A stretch of 36,448 nt of DNA, taken from assembly GCF_002160895.1 (NCBI RefSeq), contig NZ_NFLL01000026.1, forward strand, positions 1 through 36,448. Direction: 5' to 3'. Every line of letters begins with the position of its first letter. Position 1 is the stretch's first letter. A program made the translations under genes and the position numbers. The stretch is from Faecalibacterium sp. An122 (GTDB taxonomy: Bacteria; Bacillota; Clostridia; Oscillospirales; Ruminococcaceae). The notes below the pieces were generated by a model that saw only the letters and a program-made list of their open reading frames with translations, was not told where the DNA came from and did not search any database. This document shows positions 17,262 to 25,140 of the stretch, one piece after another.

Positions 17262-17530
17262 TCACGCAAAGGTGATGTGCAGCGTCTTGCCCAGACAAGA
17301 CGCCATTTTTTGCAGAAACTCCAACGAAGGGTTGGCATTCCCGTTTTCAATGCGTGAGATGTTTGCTTGGTGCCCATCTTTTCAGCCAACTGTTTCTGAG
17401 TCAGTCCAACAGCCTTCCGACTGGCGATCGCTGCACGAATCACTTCGTACTGCGGTTCCAGGCGGTCATACTCTTCCTTTACTTCCGGGTTTTCTGCAAA
17501 TACCTCCTTTTTGTAATCGCTGTACCTCAT
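17262..17530 (-). pseudogene. XRE/HigA-like helix-turn-helix regulator, frameshifted
   Basis: The ATG at 17530 (with an AAAAGGAG-type ribosome-binding site) opens MRYSDYKKEVFAENPEVKEE, continuing to IASRKAVGLTQKQLAEKMG, the first half of an XRE helix-turn-helix. After GTKQ near 17366 the reading frame is lost. The rest of the domain, ISRIENGNANPSLEFLQKMA and GKTLHITFA with a stop at 17262, continues in another frame. Restoring 4 bases (one AAGC unit) would give GTKQANISRIE, the family's normal sequence. Such proteins are HigA-type antitoxins, but no toxin gene is seen upstream. A programmed frameshift is less likely. Confidence 0.8.
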
Positions 17531-17935
17531 CTGCACACTCCTTTTACAATCTTCTTTACTCCTATTAACTTTGGTATGAGATACGCTTTTATGAATTCCG
17601 ATGCTTGAAATCATCCATTCGGTTGGTTTGACAGATATATAAAGAAATGTAATTTTATTTAATCTCAACGAGAAACTCTCCTGCGGCAATCTTTAGACAA
17701 ACAGCTGCGGGAGAGTTTTTGCCTGTAAAGTCTTTTATTTCATGATATGATCATCGTATCATTTAGAGGCACATTATCTTGTCGGAAGAGGCATATTCTC
17801 TGCGTCTCACCGATCTTTCGGTATAAGGGAAGTGGATCAGCTGATTCGCGGTCAACATCTCCGTCAGAGCCGTTTGGAGGCTTTACTTTGCGGTTTGTTC
17901 CTCTGCCTCCAGCTCTTGCGAAATGTTTTTTCTTT
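17531..17935. other. Gene-free AT-richer gap with one hairpin
   Basis: No gene could be supported. AACTCTCCTGC and GCGGGAGAGTT at 17674-17718 form a hairpin followed by TTTTGCCTG on the plus strand, a possible terminator or repeat. The stretch 17770-17935 has short overlapping open frames on both strands, none with a family signature or convincing ribosome-binding site. Confidence 0.4.
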
Positions 17936-17987
17936 AAAACCAAAACAGCCGCCGCCCGGGACCCAAGCCTCGGACGGCGGTTGTTGT
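17936..17987 (-). terminator. Intrinsic terminator of spoIVA
   Basis: On the minus strand AACAACCGCCG pairs with CGGCGGCTGTT, followed by TTGGTTTT. It begins about 10 bases beyond the spoIVA stop codon. Confidence 0.75.
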
Positions 17988-17997
17988 TTATGTCTTT

Positions 17998-19479
17998 TTA
18001 CAGCAGGATGCAGATCAGCCCGGTGCAGCCCTCGTTGATGACCCGTTCCAGGGTCTCCTGCATCCGGGTGCGGGCCTCCTGGGGCATATGCAGCAGTTTG
18101 GCCTGGAGGCCTTCATTCACCAGCTCGTGGAGGCTCTTGCCAAAGATATTGGACTCCCAAATCTTCACCGGGTCCTCCTCAAAGCCGGACAGCAGGCTCT
18201 GGACCAGCTCCTCGCTCTGGCGCTCACTGCCCACAATGGGGCTGATTTCGGTGCGGATCTCTGCCCGCATCATGTGGATGGAAGGGGCGCTGGCTTCCAG
18301 GCGGACGCCGTACCGGCCGCCCTGGCGGATGATCTCGGGCTGTTCCAGCCGCAGCTCGTCGATGGAGGGCATCACGATGCCGTAGCCGGTGGCCTCCACC
18401 TGTTCGATGGCGCTGCGCAGCCGCTCGTATTCCTTTTTGGCGCGGGCCAGCTCGATGATGCAGGGCATCAGGCCCGCCTCATCGCCGATCTCCAGGCCCG
18501 TCTGCTCGCTGAGCACCTGATAGAACACGTCGGGCTTCAGCTCCACCGTCACCTTGACGCTGCCTTCGGCCAGGTCCATCCCCGTCACCGCCGACCGCTG
18601 CACCGCGTCGCAGGCCAGGGCCTCCCCGCCTTCGGCGGCCCGCAGGTCCTTCATACGGGCGATACTGGCCGCAAAGTTCAGCGCCGCCTCGTACACGCTG
18701 CTCTGAAGCCAATGGCCGCTGTCCAGCATGGTCACCCACCGGGGCATGGCAAAATCCAGTTCCCGCACCGGGAACTCATACAGCACCGACTCCAGAATCT
18801 TTTCCAGGGCGGCGGCGTCCAGGTCCACGCAGCTCACCGGCAGCACCGAACGGCCATACCGCTCCTCCATCCCTGCCGCCAGCTGGCGGGTCTCGGGAGA
18901 GTCGGGATGGGCACTGTTGAGCAAAATCACATAGGGTTTGCCCAGCTCCTCCAGTTCCCCGATCACCCGGGCCTCCGCCTTTTCGTAGCCGGCCCGGGGG
19001 ATATCGCTGATGGACCCGTCGGTGGTCACCACCACCCCGATGGTGGAATGGTCCCGGATCACCTTCTGGGTGCCGGTCTCGGCCGCCAGGTCGAAGGGTA
19101 CCGCCTCATCAAACCAGGGGCTCTTGACCATCCGGGGCTTTTCGTCCTCCTCGTGGCCCATGGCTCCCTCCACCATGTAGCCCACGCAGTCGATCAGCCG
19201 CACCCGGCATTCCCCGCCCCCTTCCAGCTGGAGGGGGACCGCCGTCTCCGGGATGAACTTGGGCTCGGTGGTCATGATGGTCCGGCCCGCCGCCGACTGG
19301 GGCAGTTCGTCCCGGGCCCGCGCCCGGGCCGCCGTATCCCCCAGGACCGGCAGCACCAGCTCCTCCATAAACTGTTTGATGAAGGTGCTCTTTCCGCTGC
19401 GCACCGGCCCTACCACGCCAATATAAATATCGCCGCCGGTCCGCTGGCCAATCTCCCGATACAGTACAGGATTCTCCAC
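17998..19479 (-). CDS. spoIVA: Stage IV sporulation protein A (spore coat ATPase)
   Basis: A 493-residue protein, the same size as B. subtilis SpoIVA. The N-terminus has a P-loop GPVRSGKST at residues 24-32, and the domain order is ATPase then middle and C-terminal domains. The GTG at 19479 is preceded by GAGGAGGAAGG. SpoIVA hydrolyses ATP to polymerise into the basement layer of the spore coat on the outer forespore membrane, where it is held by SpoVM. It lies 17 bp after the SPOCS-LysM gene and is probably co-transcribed with it. SpoVM itself is encoded about 2 kb upstream. The presence of this gene implies a sporulation programme, at least ancestrally. Confidence 0.97.
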   Translation of the reverse strand: MENPVLYREIGQRTGGDIYIGVVGPVRSGKSTFIKQFMEELVLPVLGDTAARARARDELPQSAAGRTIMTTEPKFIPETAVPLQLEGGGECRVRLIDCVGYMVEGAMGHEEDEKPRMVKSPWFDEAVPFDLAAETGTQKVIRDHSTIGVVVTTDGSISDIPRAGYEKAEARVIGELEELGKPYVILLNSAHPDSPETRQLAAGMEERYGRSVLPVSCVDLDAAALEKILESVLYEFPVRELDFAMPRWVTMLDSGHWLQSSVYEAALNFAASIARMKDLRAAEGGEALACDAVQRSAVTGMDLAEGSVKVTVELKPDVFYQVLSEQTGLEIGDEAGLMPCIIELARAKKEYERLRSAIEQVEATGYGIVMPSIDELRLEQPEIIRQGGRYGVRLEASAPSIHMMRAEIRTEISPIVGSERQSEELVQSLLSGFEEDPVKIWESNIFGKSLHELVNEGLQAKLLHMPQEARTRMQETLERVINEGCTGLICILL

Positions 19480-19496
19480 TGTGTACCTTCCTCCTC

Positions 19497-21011
19497 TCAG
19501 GCCCCGGGCACCAGCAGGCGGCGCGCCGCCGCCAGGGTGCGGGTGTCGGGTTCCAGGCCGTTGGCTTCCAGCATCTGGCCCGGCGATACATGGAACCGCC
19601 GCGCAATATCAAACAGTTCCTCCCCCGGCTGGGCGTAATACACCCGCAGGGAGATATCCGGGTCGGCGGGGGCCAGGAGGTCCCCGATCTCAATGCTGCT
19701 GACAAAGGGCCGGCTCTCCCGTCTCAGCACCGCCCCCTGGGCCCGGACGGTGACCGTGACTTCCAGGTTCCCGCCGGCACAGCCCGCCTGGACGTCCTGG
19801 GCCGACAGCCAGCACTCGGGAATCAGCTCCCCCGTCTCTTTCACCGGCAAGGGCAGCGTCAGCTCGGCCGACTTGTCGTAGCTGTCGATCTCATCCAGGC
19901 TGTTCTGGCCAAAGGCCGTCACCAGCACCCGGGCCGTCAGCACCGGGCCGTCCTCCCGCTGTTCCACCGCCGCCGGGCCAAAGGCCACAAAACAGGCCAG
20001 AAGCCGGGTGTTTTCATCCGGCAGCGGACCCGAACAGGTCACCGCCGCCGTGTCGTCCAGCTTGCAGGCCAGCTGTTCCGTCGTCAGGGGGGCCGACTCG
20101 CTGCGGACCTGGTACTGGGTGGAAAAGGCGTCGGTGACGCAGTTCAGCTCATAGGGACGCCAGGCCCGCAGGTGCAGCATGGAGGTGGCGGTGAGCTTGC
20201 CGGGGCTGCCGTCCTCCCCCTCCGCCACGGCAAACCCCACCGGCTCCACCGCGCACTGGCACAGGCAGTCCTCGGTGAGGCCCTCCACGTCCAGAATCTG
20301 ATTGAAGGGTATGGTGGCCGCCTGGCCCAGCAGCGCGGCGCTGCCTTTGGCCCGCCAGGCGCACTGGGCGTGGATTTCGCCCTTGACCACCGCTTTGCCG
20401 TTGAGAATCTTCATCTCCCCCACGACGGCGCTGCCCGACACGTCCAGGATCGCCGCGGGGGGCTGGTCAAAGACCACCGTCCCGTCGGCGGCCATCAGCT
20501 TGTCAAGCACCGCCGCCCGCTTTACCCCCCGCAGGGTGGCCTGGCGCTGCTGGATGCCGCAGTCCGCCAATGCCGTGACCGCCTCGGTGCTGCACTGGGT
20601 GGACACCGATGCCACCAGGCCATAGGCCCCCCGCACCTCGATGCGGCGGGGATTCACCGCCCGGCAGTTGATGTATTCGGTCTCCCCCTCCACCGACGCG
20701 TTCCAGGAGGTAAAACTGAAACTGGGCAGGTCCAGCGCCTTGTTGAAGGGGATCTTCTGCTCGGTCTGGCACAGTCCCGCCCCATCCTCCCCCTGATAGT
20801 AGACGGTACAGCGGATGTACCCCTCCAGCGTCAGCTTGCCCGGCTGCAGCTGCTTTTGCAGCACCACCGGCCGGGCAAAGCATTTCACAATCTTAAACAC
20901 CTGGGGCAGATAATCGGAGATGAGAATCTCCGTCTCCACCGGGATTTCCGCCTTGACGGTGCAGCACCCGCCGCCGGCGTAGAGAATATCACGGAATACC
21001 TTCAGTTCCAT
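19497..21011 (-). CDS. SPOCS (DUF3794) and LysM domain spore coat protein
   Basis: A 504-residue protein. The start ATG at 21011 has AGGAAAGGAG 9 bases upstream; the open frame continues upstream, but that extension is compositionally unlike protein. Three beta-rich SPOCS/DUF3794 modules are seen (about residues 30-170, 190-290 and 320-430). The first contains ILISDYLPQVFKIVKCFARP and the others contain IPFNQILDVEGL and SYDKSAELTLPLPV. The C-terminal LysM is at about 455-504 (VYYAQPGEELFDIARRFHVS). In clostridia such proteins are linked to coat or exosporium assembly. It is the first gene of the unit with spoIVA. Its exact role here is not known. Confidence 0.9.
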   Translation of the reverse strand: MELKVFRDILYAGGGCCTVKAEIPVETEILISDYLPQVFKIVKCFARPVVLQKQLQPGKLTLEGYIRCTVYYQGEDGAGLCQTEQKIPFNKALDLPSFSFTSWNASVEGETEYINCRAVNPRRIEVRGAYGLVASVSTQCSTEAVTALADCGIQQRQATLRGVKRAAVLDKLMAADGTVVFDQPPAAILDVSGSAVVGEMKILNGKAVVKGEIHAQCAWRAKGSAALLGQAATIPFNQILDVEGLTEDCLCQCAVEPVGFAVAEGEDGSPGKLTATSMLHLRAWRPYELNCVTDAFSTQYQVRSESAPLTTEQLACKLDDTAAVTCSGPLPDENTRLLACFVAFGPAAVEQREDGPVLTARVLVTAFGQNSLDEIDSYDKSAELTLPLPVKETGELIPECWLSAQDVQAGCAGGNLEVTVTVRAQGAVLRRESRPFVSSIEIGDLLAPADPDISLRVYYAQPGEELFDIARRFHVSPGQMLEANGLEPDTRTLAAARRLLVPGA

Positions 21012-21111
21012 GTTCACGGCGCTCCTTTCCTGTCCTTTGTACGGCGCATGGTTCATTGTATGCGGCGCAGCGTGGGACCAGAACCGACGCTTCCGCCCTA
21101 CCGTTACACAC

Positions 21112-21205
21112 ACTCTATGTCTTTTAGCTTTTGTTCGCTGCGCTAGGCCCAGAGGGGGAGGGAGGGGGTTTCGACTCCCGCTCCCTAGGTCCGGGTTGCC
21201 GTTAC
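21112..21205. repeat. Intergenic palindromic repeat, copy A
   Basis: GGGAGGGGG at 21160-21168 pairs with CCCGCTCCC at 21177-21185 with one mismatch, around TTTCGACT. The 30 bases from 21160 differ at a single base from copy B at 34340-34369, and similarity extends leftward through the CGCT-CGCT and CCAGAGGG parts. No gene is present. Confidence 0.75.
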
Positions 21206-21207
21206 CC

Positions 21208-21375
21208 AAATTTTCAGCGCGGGGCGCTGCCTGCGGCAGATACAGCCGAGGCGGAGCAGGGGCAGCGGTCTGCTTTTTGCGAGGGCGCGACGACGCCCGA
21301 AGCAAAAACAGGGCACCGCAACCCGGAGCAGTGCTCCAATTTTCACAAGGGCGCACCGCCGCCCGCCGGGAAAAT
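21208..21375. repeat. Cluster of nested hairpins in the gap upstream of the SPOCS-LysM gene
   Basis: Three dyads follow one another: TTTTTGC-GGGCG / CGCCC-GCAAAAA (21274-21308), GGAGCA / TGCTCC (21325-21337) and ATTTTC-GGGCG / CGCCC-GAAAAT (21339-21375). The first and third share the same plan, an A/T arm outside a GGGCG stem. AAATTTTC at 21208 and GGCAGATACAGCCGAG at 21235-21250 resemble pieces of the 34630-34689 element. No protein is supported here. Confidence 0.65.
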
Positions 21376-21426
21376 CGGCTAAGCACAAGAGGAAAACCTA
21401 GCACTAGTCCCGTTGAAAATACCAAC

Positions 21427-21459
21427 AGAAAACCCCCGCCTCTTTTGAAGAAGCGGGGG
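21427..21459 (-). terminator. Intrinsic terminator of spoVM
   Basis: On the minus strand CCCCCGC pairs with GCGGGGG (21433-21439 with 21453-21459), with partial extension of the stem into the loop, followed by TTTTCTGTTGG. It begins 6 bases after the spoVM stop. Confidence 0.85.
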
Positions 21460-21465
21460 CAAGGG

Positions 21466-21555
21466 TTAATTAGTTTCCTGGCCTTTCTTGATGCCGAACA
21501 GCATACGCAGAAGGCCGGCCAGGCACTTGGGGCTCTTGATGACGATAATCTGCAT
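21466..21555 (-). CDS. spoVM: Stage V sporulation protein M (SpoVM), 29 residues
   Basis: A 29-codon gene on the minus strand. Compared from memory with 26-residue B. subtilis SpoVM, these are identical in place without gaps: Met1, Ile6, Lys7, Pro9, Lys10, Leu12, Gly14, Arg17 and Gly21. Pro9, needed for curvature sensing, is kept. The protein is an amphipathic helix that marks the convex outer forespore membrane and anchors SpoIVA. It follows thiN as in the Bacillus order, has its own terminator, and has AGGCAGGGA upstream of the ATG. TATAAT at 21591-21596 could be a -10 box. It has three more residues at the C-terminus than the Bacillus protein. The hairpin-rich gap and the SPOCS-LysM gene separate it from spoIVA. 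Confidence 0.88.
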   Translation of the reverse strand: MQIIVIKSPKCLAGLLRMLFGIKKGQETN

Positions 21556-21628
21556 AGATGGTTCCCTGCCTTTCGATGGTGGTTTGCTCCATTATAGGCA
21601 GAAACGGCCCAAAATGTTCCGCCCCGGT

Positions 21629-22267
21629 TCAATCGGCGGCGGTTTCCACCACCACAAGGGCCCCCTTCTCCACCGAAAGGGTGATGCAGTCCGACCCGGG
21701 GGCGTACTCATTGCTGACCCCCAGAGGGTAGCTGGCGGTCAGCTGGGCCCCGGTCAGCTCATAGAAGGCACCCCGGATGGTGACGCCCTCGGCCTTCCCC
21801 TCCGCCGGGAACACCGACAGGTAGAAGTAATCCCCTTTGGGATAGGTCCGGGTCTGGCCGGGCAGCAGGTAGGTGACCCGGCTGCGCTCATCCTGCAATG
21901 TGGCCCGGACGCCCCGTTTTTCCAGGCCCAGGCCGGTGCAGAGGTTGGCCAGGGTGTGTTCCAGGCGCTTTCCCCCCAGACACCCCAGCATCAGCACCTC
22001 CCGGAACCCCTGCCGCGCCGCCAGCTGGGCGGCGTACTCGGTGTCGGTATCGTCCTTGACGTGGGGCAGCACCACCAGGTCCTCCCCTTCCGGCATATCG
22101 GGCCGGGGGGCCGAATCGAAGTCCCCCACCACGGCGTTGGGCCGCCGGCCCAGCACATCACAGCTGCGGTAGCCTGCGTCGCAGGCTATCAGGTAATCGT
22201 CGGGCCGCAGCAGCCCCGCCAATTCCGCCCCCACCGGGCAGGCCGACAATATCACACAGCGCGCCAT
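21629..22267 (-). CDS. thiN: Thiamine pyrophosphokinase
   Basis: A 212-residue protein. The ATG at 22267 has AAGGAGGG 10 bases upstream; a longer in-frame reading up to 22510 lies over the rsgA gene and is rejected. Motifs: LIACDAGYRSCDVLG, VVGDFDS with Asp49 and Asp51, KDDTDTEYA with Asp72, Asp73 and Asp75, and GCLGGKRLEHTLANL. The enzyme transfers pyrophosphate from ATP to thiamine, giving the cofactor TPP. It occupies the same place as in B. subtilis (after rsgA/cpgA and before spoVM), but rpe is absent between them. No TPP riboswitch was recognised upstream. Confidence 0.94.
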   Translation of the reverse strand: MARCVILSACPVGAELAGLLRPDDYLIACDAGYRSCDVLGRRPNAVVGDFDSAPRPDMPEGEDLVVLPHVKDDTDTEYAAQLAARQGFREVLMLGCLGGKRLEHTLANLCTGLGLEKRGVRATLQDERSRVTYLLPGQTRTYPKGDYFYLSVFPAEGKAEGVTIRGAFYELTGAQLTASYPLGVSNEYAPGSDCITLSVEKGALVVVETAAD

Positions 22268-22291
22268 AGGCAAAACGCCCTCCTTCGCTTG

Positions 22292-22332
22292 CAAAAGCGC
22301 CGCAGGGCATAGCCGAGCGGCGCTGGGTTTTG
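22292..22332 (-). terminator. Hairpin between rsgA and thiN, possible attenuator
   Basis: CAAAA-GCGCCGC (22292-22303) pairs with GCGGCGC plus TTTTG (22317-22332). On the minus strand the stem is followed by TTTTG, 6 bases after the rsgA stop and before the thiN ribosome-binding site. It could reduce read-through or simply be a member of the hairpin family with GGCATAGCCGAG in its loop. Confidence 0.5.
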
Positions 22333-22338
22333 ATGGGT

Positions 22339-23232
22339 TTACAGTTTGGGTTCCTGGCGGCGGGGCTGTTCCCAGTCCTTCACGTCCTTCACCTCGTCGT
22401 ACATGGCGCAATAGCTGTCGTACCGGGTTTGGGACAGTTTGCCTTCGGCCAGGGCCGCCCGCACCGCGCAGCCTTTCTCGCTGCGGTGGGAACAGCCGGT
22501 GAACTGGCACTGGCCCAGGTACGGCCCGAACTCGGGGAAGGCGTGTTCCAGGTTTTCCTTGGGGATAAAGCCCGCGCGGCCCGCCTCCAGGCTGGCAAAG
22601 CCCGGGGTATCGGCGATCCGGCCCCCAAAGGCCTCGAAGATGGTGACCTCACGGGTGGTATGGCGGCCGCGGCCCAGCTTCTGGCTGATGGCGGCGGTCT
22701 CCCGGCCCGCCTCGGGCAGCAGGGCGTTCAGCAGGGTGGACTTGCCCACCCCTGAGTTGCCGCAGAAGGCGCACAGCCGCCCGCTGATCCATTCCTTCAC
22801 CGCGTCCAGGCCCTCGCCGGTGGCGTAGTCGATGCGGATAAAGGGGATGGTGGACAGGGCATAGGCTTTCTCCAGAAAGTCCGCCTCCGCCAGGTCGCCC
22901 TTGGTGCAGACGATCACCGGCTGCACCCCTTTATCCACCGCGATGGCCGACAGTTTATCCAGCACCAGGGTGCTGGGGGAAGGCTGGGTGGTGCTGGCCA
23001 CCAGGAACAGCACATCCAGGTTGGCCACCGGAGGCCGGACAAAGACGTTCTTGCGGGTGGCGATCTCAGCGATCACCGCCGCGCCGTTCTCCACCGCCAG
23101 GGTCACCTGATCCCCGGCCACCGGGCTGCGCTTTTGTTTGCGGAAGATGCCGCGGGCCTTGCACTCCACCACCCCGTCCGGGGTTTTCACGTAGTAGAAC
23201 CCGCCGATCCCCTTGATGATATATCCGTCCAT
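22339..23232 (-). CDS. rsgA: Ribosome small subunit-dependent GTPase A
   Basis: A 297-residue circularly permuted GTPase. After an N-terminal OB fold (about residues 1-65) the motifs come in the order G4 TKGD (110-113), G1 GNSGVGKST (158-166) and G3 DTPG (208-211). A zinc site follows with Cys242, Cys247, His249 and Cys255. RsgA checks late assembly of the 30S ribosomal subunit and leaves when GTP is hydrolysed. It is just downstream of prkC (12 bp). In B. subtilis the homologue CpgA is a substrate of PrkC, so the pairing has functional sense. Confidence 0.97.
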   Translation of the reverse strand: MDGYIIKGIGGFYYVKTPDGVVECKARGIFRKQKRSPVAGDQVTLAVENGAAVIAEIATRKNVFVRPPVANLDVLFLVASTTQPSPSTLVLDKLSAIAVDKGVQPVIVCTKGDLAEADFLEKAYALSTIPFIRIDYATGEGLDAVKEWISGRLCAFCGNSGVGKSTLLNALLPEAGRETAAISQKLGRGRHTTREVTIFEAFGGRIADTPGFASLEAGRAGFIPKENLEHAFPEFGPYLGQCQFTGCSHRSEKGCAVRAALAEGKLSQTRYDSYCAMYDEVKDVKDWEQPRRQEPKL

Positions 23233-23244
23233 CCGCTGCCCCCG

Positions 23245-25140
23245 TTAAAACCAGTCCCAGGGCCAGATGAGGCTGGGGTCCGAGGAACTGGCCCCGCCGT
23301 CGGTGCTGCCCGACGAGGAGCTGCCCGAGGAGGAGGACGAAGAGGACGAGGAGCCGCCGCCCCACAGGTCGCCCCACCAGTCGCCGCCGCCCTCCGAGCT
23401 GGAAGGCTCTTCCGGCACTTCGGGGGCCGGCTCGGGACCGGCCGACACGGTGACGTTGATGCGGGTGTTGTATTTGACGGTGGAGCCGGGCGCGGTCTCC
23501 TGGGCGATGACGGTGCCCACCGGCTGGTCGCTGTAGGCCTGGGTCTGGCTGCCCAGGGTCAGGCGGTTCTGGACCAGGAGGGTCCGGGCGTCGTTCACCG
23601 ACAGGCCCACCACCGAGGGCACGCTGGTGGTGGTGCTGACCTGCTGGCGGCTGACGTACACCACCACGGTGCTGCCCGCCGGGACGGTGGTGCCGGCCGC
23701 GGGGTCGGTGCGGATGACCGCACCCACCGCCACCGAGGGCTCCACGTTCTGGACCACCAGCACCGACAGGCCGGTATCCCGCAGCAGCTGCTCGGCGTCG
23801 GCCTGGACGTAGTTGGTGGTATCGGGGATGGTGACGTACTGGGTGCCCAGGCTCACCGTCAGGGTGACGGTCTGGCCCTCGCGGACCACACGGCCCGCCG
23901 CCGGGGACTGTTTATAGATATAGCCCTCGCCGTAGGTGCTGCTGTATTCCTCCACCCAGTTGATGTTGATTTGCCCGCTGCCCACCTGGGTGCTGGCTTC
24001 GGCCTCGGTGCGGGTCATCCCCACATAGTCCTCCAGGACGATGTCCGCCTTCTGGTCCGAGATGAAGTTGCTGTTGTTGTGCAGAATCATCAGGCACAGC
24101 ACAGCGCACGCCACCGCGAAGGCCACCGTGATCCCCAGCAGGGACGGGATGAACACCGAGCGTTTTTTCCGCTTTTTGGGCGTCCGGGTGCCGGCGCCGC
24201 CGGCGCGCTGGTCTTTTTTCTGGCTCATTGTCTGTTTGACCACCTTTGCAGGTGCTTCCTCCGTGATATACTTATAGGCAAAGACCACATCCGGGTCCCG
24301 CACATACTGCCCCAGGGCGTCCAGCATCTCGCTGGCGCTGGCGTACCGGTTGGCCGGCAGCTTGGCCATGGCCTTTTCGGTGATTTCCACCAGGGCCCGG
24401 GGGGTGTCGGGGGCCAGCTGGGCCAGCGGCCGCGGGGTGTCGGTGATCTGCTTGAGCGCCACCTTCACCGCCTCGTCGGCGTCAAAGGGCAGGTGCCCCG
24501 ACAGCATCTCGTACATCATGACGCCCACCGAGTAGATATCGCTCTGGGGGCCGGTGACCTCGCCGCGGGCCTGCTCGGGACTGATATAGTGTACGCTGCC
24601 CATGGCCTTGCCGGCCAGCAGCTGGTTCTCGGCCCGGGAAATCCGCGCGATGCCGAAATCCATCATCCGCAGCTGGCCATTGTCCAGCAGCATGATGTTC
24701 TGGGGCTTGATGTCCCGGTGCACCACGCCGTTGCGGTGGGCGTGGTCCAGGGCCTGCAGAATCTGGGAGATGAAGTGGACCGTCTCCCGGCTGGTGAGCT
24801 TGCCCCCGCGCTCGTTGAGGTATTCCCGCAGGGTCATGCCGTTGACGTACTCCATCACGATATACTGGAGCCGGTCGGTGACCGACACGTCGTACACCTT
24901 GACGATATTGGGGTGATGCAGCAGGGAGATGGCCTTGGACTCGTTCTTAAAACGATTCACCAGGTCCGGGTCGTGCATGAACTCGGCCCGCAGCACCTTC
25001 ACCGCCACCACCGTCCCCGCCGGGACGGGGCCGTTCTGGCCCACCGCCACCGCCTTATAGACGTTGGCCATGCCGCCGGCGCCGATCAGCTCCCGCACCT
25101 CATAGAGGCCGTCCAGCCTGCGGCCGATCAGATTATCCAT
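23245..25140 (-). CDS. prkC: PASTA-domain Ser/Thr protein kinase PrkC
   Basis: A 631-residue membrane kinase. The cytoplasmic kinase domain (about residues 12-270) has GAGGMANVY, the VAVKVLR lysine, HRDIKPQN and DFGIAR. A Lys-rich stretch precedes one transmembrane helix (about 323-350, SVFIPSLLGITVAFAVACAV). Outside are three PASTA repeats (about 365-565) that should sense muropeptides or lipid II. The C-terminus is unusual: an acidic-proline linker, then a Gly/Trp segment and a long serine-rich tail ending IWPWDWF. PrkC phosphorylates translation, division and wall proteins and controls spore germination in B. subtilis. It overlaps prpC by 8 bp, so kinase and phosphatase are coupled. Confidence 0.97.
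   Translation of the reverse strand: MDNLIGRRLDGLYEVRELIGAGGMANVYKAVAVGQNGPVPAGTVVAVKVLRAEFMHDPDLVNRFKNESKAISLLHHPNIVKVYDVSVTDRLQYIVMEYVNGMTLREYLNERGGKLTSRETVHFISQILQALDHAHRNGVVHRDIKPQNIMLLDNGQLRMMDFGIARISRAENQLLAGKAMGSVHYISPEQARGEVTGPQSDIYSVGVMMYEMLSGHLPFDADEAVKVALKQITDTPRPLAQLAPDTPRALVEITEKAMAKLPANRYASASEMLDALGQYVRDPDVVFAYKYITEEAPAKVVKQTMSQKKDQRAGGAGTRTPKKRKKRSVFIPSLLGITVAFAVACAVLCLMILHNNSNFISDQKADIVLEDYVGMTRTEAEASTQVGSGQININWVEEYSSTYGEGYIYKQSPAAGRVVREGQTVTLTVSLGTQYVTIPDTTNYVQADAEQLLRDTGLSVLVVQNVEPSVAVGAVIRTDPAAGTTVPAGSTVVVYVSRQQVSTTTSVPSVVGLSVNDARTLLVQNRLTLGSQTQAYSDQPVGTVIAQETAPGSTVKYNTRINVTVSAGPEPAPEVPEEPSSSEGGGDWWGDLWGGGSSSSSSSSSGSSSSGSTDGGASSSDPSLIWPWDWF

Noticed and set aside
17740-17943. 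67-codon minus-strand frame beyond spoIVA
   Set aside because: It runs into the spoIVA terminator, shows no family and has no ribosome-binding site; equally long frames exist on the other strand.
19497-21632. N-terminal extension of the SPOCS-LysM protein to 21632
   Set aside because: The extension crosses the palindromic repeats and spoVM; the ATG at 21011 has a strong ribosome-binding site and starts the family sequence.
22268-22338. TPP riboswitch upstream of thiN
   Set aside because: The gap is too short, and no THI-box sequence was found; it holds only a simple hairpin.
21629-22510. ThiN starting at 22510
   Set aside because: The extra part overlaps rsgA and has no thiamine pyrophosphokinase similarity; ATG at 22267 is well placed.
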